The position numbers were made by a program, and so were the translations under genes. The notes beneath the pieces are model-generated. The model had not been told where the DNA came from. It made no database searches and saw only the letters and a program-made list of their open reading frames with translations. A stretch of DNA of 43,742 nucleotides from Methylococcaceae bacterium UBA662 (GTDB taxonomy: Bacteria > Pseudomonadota > Gammaproteobacteria > Methylococcales > Methylomonadaceae), in the NCBI GenBank assembly GCA_002299425.1, contig DBNW01000087.1:1-43742 (forward strand), in the 5' to 3' direction. This document shows positions 42,101-43,742 of this stretch, piece after piece (the stretch's first letter is position 1; every line of letters begins with the position of its first letter).

Positions 42101-42262
42101 TTAATTGAAGAAGTAGAATTTGATTTCGGCCAGCGGGAAGTCGGTAAAAGTGAAGTCCTGGGTATGCACAGTATGGCTGTTGCCGTCCCCGCAAACGAGG
42201 GTGGCGGTCTGGCCGGGGCAGGCCGTCAGTTTGTGGGCTTGCGTCCTTCGCAAGACCCATCC
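42101..42262 (-). pseudogene. C-terminal remnant of an unidentified gene
   Basis: The minus-strand frame ends with TATLVCGDGNSHTVHTQDFT followed by FTDFPLAEIKFYFFN and a stop at 42101. The alternating hydrophobic pattern looks like genuine beta strands. The 5' part runs into the promoter and start of the divergent WGR gene, so the gene is truncated. I do not recognise the family. It abuts the transposase remnant. Confidence 0.4.
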
Positions 42263-42292
42263 ACGATAAAACCGAAAGTAAAGGGAGACAAT

Positions 42293-42592
42293 ATGATGGA
42301 TTTCGCCATTCACCTCGAAGCCCGTGATCCGGCACGAAACATTTGGCGGGCCTATAGCATGATGGGCGGGCAAGATTTGTTTGGGGATTGGGTCGTCGTT
42401 CTCAGCTATGGACGGATCGGGGCGAAAGGCCGGACAAAGACCGTCACGCTGCCCGATAAGGAGGCAACATGCCGCTATGTGCAGCAGTGCTTGAAGAAAC
42501 GAGAAAGTGCGCCAAAACGCATTGGAATTGGCTATAAAGTGATACGCGCCACTGGCTTGTGGGAAGAATTTATTGAATCAAGGAACGCATGA
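42293..42592 (+). CDS. WGR domain protein
   Basis: A 99-residue protein that is essentially one WGR domain. WRAYSMMGGQDLFGDWVVVL followed by SYGRIGAKGRTKTVTLP carries the core as YGRIG, with KEATCRYVQQCLKKRESAPK and IGYKVI completing the fold. WGR domains bind nucleic acid, for example in PARP and in bacterial plasmid or defence loci. ATG 42293 follows GGGAGA. The stop overlaps the start of the helicase gene (ATGA), so the two are translated together. Confidence 0.88.
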   Translation: MMDFAIHLEARDPARNIWRAYSMMGGQDLFGDWVVVLSYGRIGAKGRTKTVTLPDKEATCRYVQQCLKKRESAPKRIGIGYKVIRATGLWEEFIESRNA

Positions 42593-43742
42593 AGATACTC
42601 AAAAACAGCGGAAATGAGCGGGTTATTGATGAACTGCGTAAATGTCTTATAGCGCTATCTAAACTTGACGTTGCCTCGCCTTCGTTTTCGCTTTTCGCCT
42701 TCGGAGAAGTGCGGGAACGCCTGCAAAAATTAGATAAGTGCCGCATGATGTTGCCCAACGCCAAAGCAAATGATCTGGATATTGTCGATTCCCTATCCGA
42801 CCGTTTTTTTCGAAACCGCCTCCAAACCCGATGGTTGGCGAAGCAATGCGCGGAGTGGATAGAAAAGACCACGGAAATTAAGCGCGTTCCTGGTGTTCTT
42901 CTACAAGCAATGCTTATCATCGCAAGCCCAGAAAAAACGCTCAACCGCGTCATTACCGGCAATTGTTCATTTTCCACCGAAGGGCTAGGCATTACCCCCG
43001 GCAACCAGTTTGGCCTTATCCAGCTTTCCGAGAGTGCCGAAGAATGTGCGCTTTTCGGCTCCTGGTTTACATCGTTATGGGACAGTTTGCCCGCCGCACC
43101 CGAAGCAAAAACCGACTTCCTCGCCATGCTTAGGGCGTTGATCGCGCACAAAGAACCGTCCCTCGTTTACTATTTGATGCTCTACCGGCTTTTCAAAGAC
43201 ATGGGCGAGGAACTGGACGAAGAGCGCATCATTAAATCTGCGACCGGCATTCGCAACACAACCGTCTGGAAAAAGTTATACAAATTTCAGCGGGATGGTG
43301 TGGTGGGCGCTATCGACAAGCTAGAGCGGCATGGCGGCTGCATCATCGCCGACAGCGTGGGCTTGGGTAAAACTTTCGAAGCCTTGGCTATCATCAAATA
43401 CTATGAGCTTCGCAACGACCGCGTGTTGGTTCTCGTGCCCAAGCGCTTGCGAGACAACTGGACACTCTACAAAGCCAACGACCGGCGCAACAGTTTAGCT
43501 TCCGACCGTTTCAACTACGATGTGTTAAACCACACCGATCTATCGCGGGATGGCGGCTTGTCCGGCGACATTGACCTTAGCCACGTCAACTGGGGCAACT
43601 ATGACCTGGTGGTCATCGACGAATCCCACAACTTCCGCAACAAGGCCACTCACAAAGACCGTGAGACGCGCTACGACCGGCTGATGCGCCGCATTATCCA
43701 GCAAGGCGTCAAAACCCGTGTGCTGATGCTCTCCGCCACGCC
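42589..43742 (+). CDS. SNF2-type helicase with PLD-like N-terminus, partial
   Basis: The frame is open from ATG 42589 to the window edge (384 codons visible). Residues about 1-200 resemble the phospholipase D-like domain that precedes SNF2 helicases in restriction-type loci: GNCSFSTEGLGI corresponds to the GSSNFTxxGLG motif. The HxK of the HKD site appears replaced (VLLQAMLII), so the nuclease site is probably dead. The helicase core then begins: FQRDGVVGAI, Walker A DSVGLGKT (255-262), VLVLVPKRLRDNW, DESH box VVIDESHNFRNK (344-347) and LSAT at the edge. It is coupled to the WGR gene and probably continues with methyltransferase or nuclease genes outside the window. Confidence 0.88.
   Translation, partial: MKILKNSGNERVIDELRKCLIALSKLDVASPSFSLFAFGEVRERLQKLDKCRMMLPNAKANDLDIVDSLSDRFFRNRLQTRWLAKQCAEWIEKTTEIKRVPGVLLQAMLIIASPEKTLNRVITGNCSFSTEGLGITPGNQFGLIQLSESAEECALFGSWFTSLWDSLPAAPEAKTDFLAMLRALIAHKEPSLVYYLMLYRLFKDMGEELDEERIIKSATGIRNTTVWKKLYKFQRDGVVGAIDKLERHGGCIIADSVGLGKTFEALAIIKYYELRNDRVLVLVPKRLRDNWTLYKANDRRNSLASDRFNYDVLNHTDLSRDGGLSGDIDLSHVNWGNYDLVVIDESHNFRNKATHKDRETRYDRLMRRIIQQGVKTRVLMLSAT

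Noticed and set aside
42570..43151. 193-codon minus-strand frame opposite the helicase
   Set aside because: The plus strand carries the SNF2 frame with clear motifs; the minus frame is Ser/Arg-rich antisense with no similarity.

Overview
The window looks like the chromosome of a gammaproteobacterial (type I) methanotroph, most likely Methylococcales. Two lines of evidence support this. Most blocks have gammaproteobacterial gene order: aroQ-accB-accC, ubiG-HAD phosphatase-yciK, nagZ-hpt-mtiP, coaBC-dut-X-argB, dusB-fis, cytochrome c4-dsbA beside engB, and phoB-phoR. In addition, 27913-31068 holds a four-gene operon for tetrahydromethanopterin/methylofuran cofactor synthesis (MfnB, DUF447, DHPS-like DUF6513, AfpA/DmrB flavoprotein), which in bacteria marks H4MPT-dependent C1 metabolism. 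No methane monooxygenase gene lies in the window, so the methanotroph assignment is an inference.

Layout. 1-1033 (minus): accC (partial), accB, aroQ. 1229-3904 (plus): ubiG, a Gph/MupP-like phosphatase, a YciK-like dehydrogenase and sufT, tightly coupled. 4238-6542 (plus): nagZ, a purine phosphoribosyltransferase and methylthioinosine phosphorylase. 6592-11296: a coiled-coil membrane protein with a perfect heptad DNA repeat, corA, a DUF1348 protein, proC-yggT and a DUF4124 coiled-coil protein. 11273-14974 (minus): coaBC, dut, a membrane protein resembling the N-terminal half of long AlgC proteins but lacking the mutase, and argB. 15057-15731: radC. 15800-16725: a scar of an integrated element between two perfect 63-bp direct repeats, with a broken integrase and a Phd/RelE pair, next to tRNA-Ser(GGA). 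17051-22324: uup, yicC, rph-rdgB and prmC. A small frameshifted gene sits between prmC and a TIGR01777 epimerase. 23476-23605: a compact promoter-to-terminator unit, probably a small RNA. 23855-26715: a membrane protein with a lipocalin, dusB-fis, and an uncharacterised Cys/Trp-rich membrane protein. 26716-27586 is gene-poor. 27587-31989: a conserved small protein, the cofactor operon and divergent folP. 32016-36101: engB, cytochrome c4, dsbA and phoB-phoR. 36215-39454: a quinone oxidoreductase and an isolated hoxH-hoxW pair (NAD-linked [NiFe]-hydrogenase large subunit and its protease) without hoxF, hoxU or hoxY. 39498-41582: a small heat-shock protein with a textbook sigma-32 promoter, and an olsB-plsC pair for ornithine lipid synthesis.

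The last 2 kb (41766-43742) is accessory DNA. A decayed IS5-type transposase and another gene remnant lead into a WGR-domain protein, translationally coupled to a large SNF2-type helicase with a degenerate phospholipase D-like N-terminus. The helicase runs off the window. This looks like the edge of a DNA-processing or defence island and is the best candidate for an uncharacterised system here. The other points most worth checking are the orphan hoxH-hoxW, the mutase-less algC position and the possible small RNA.
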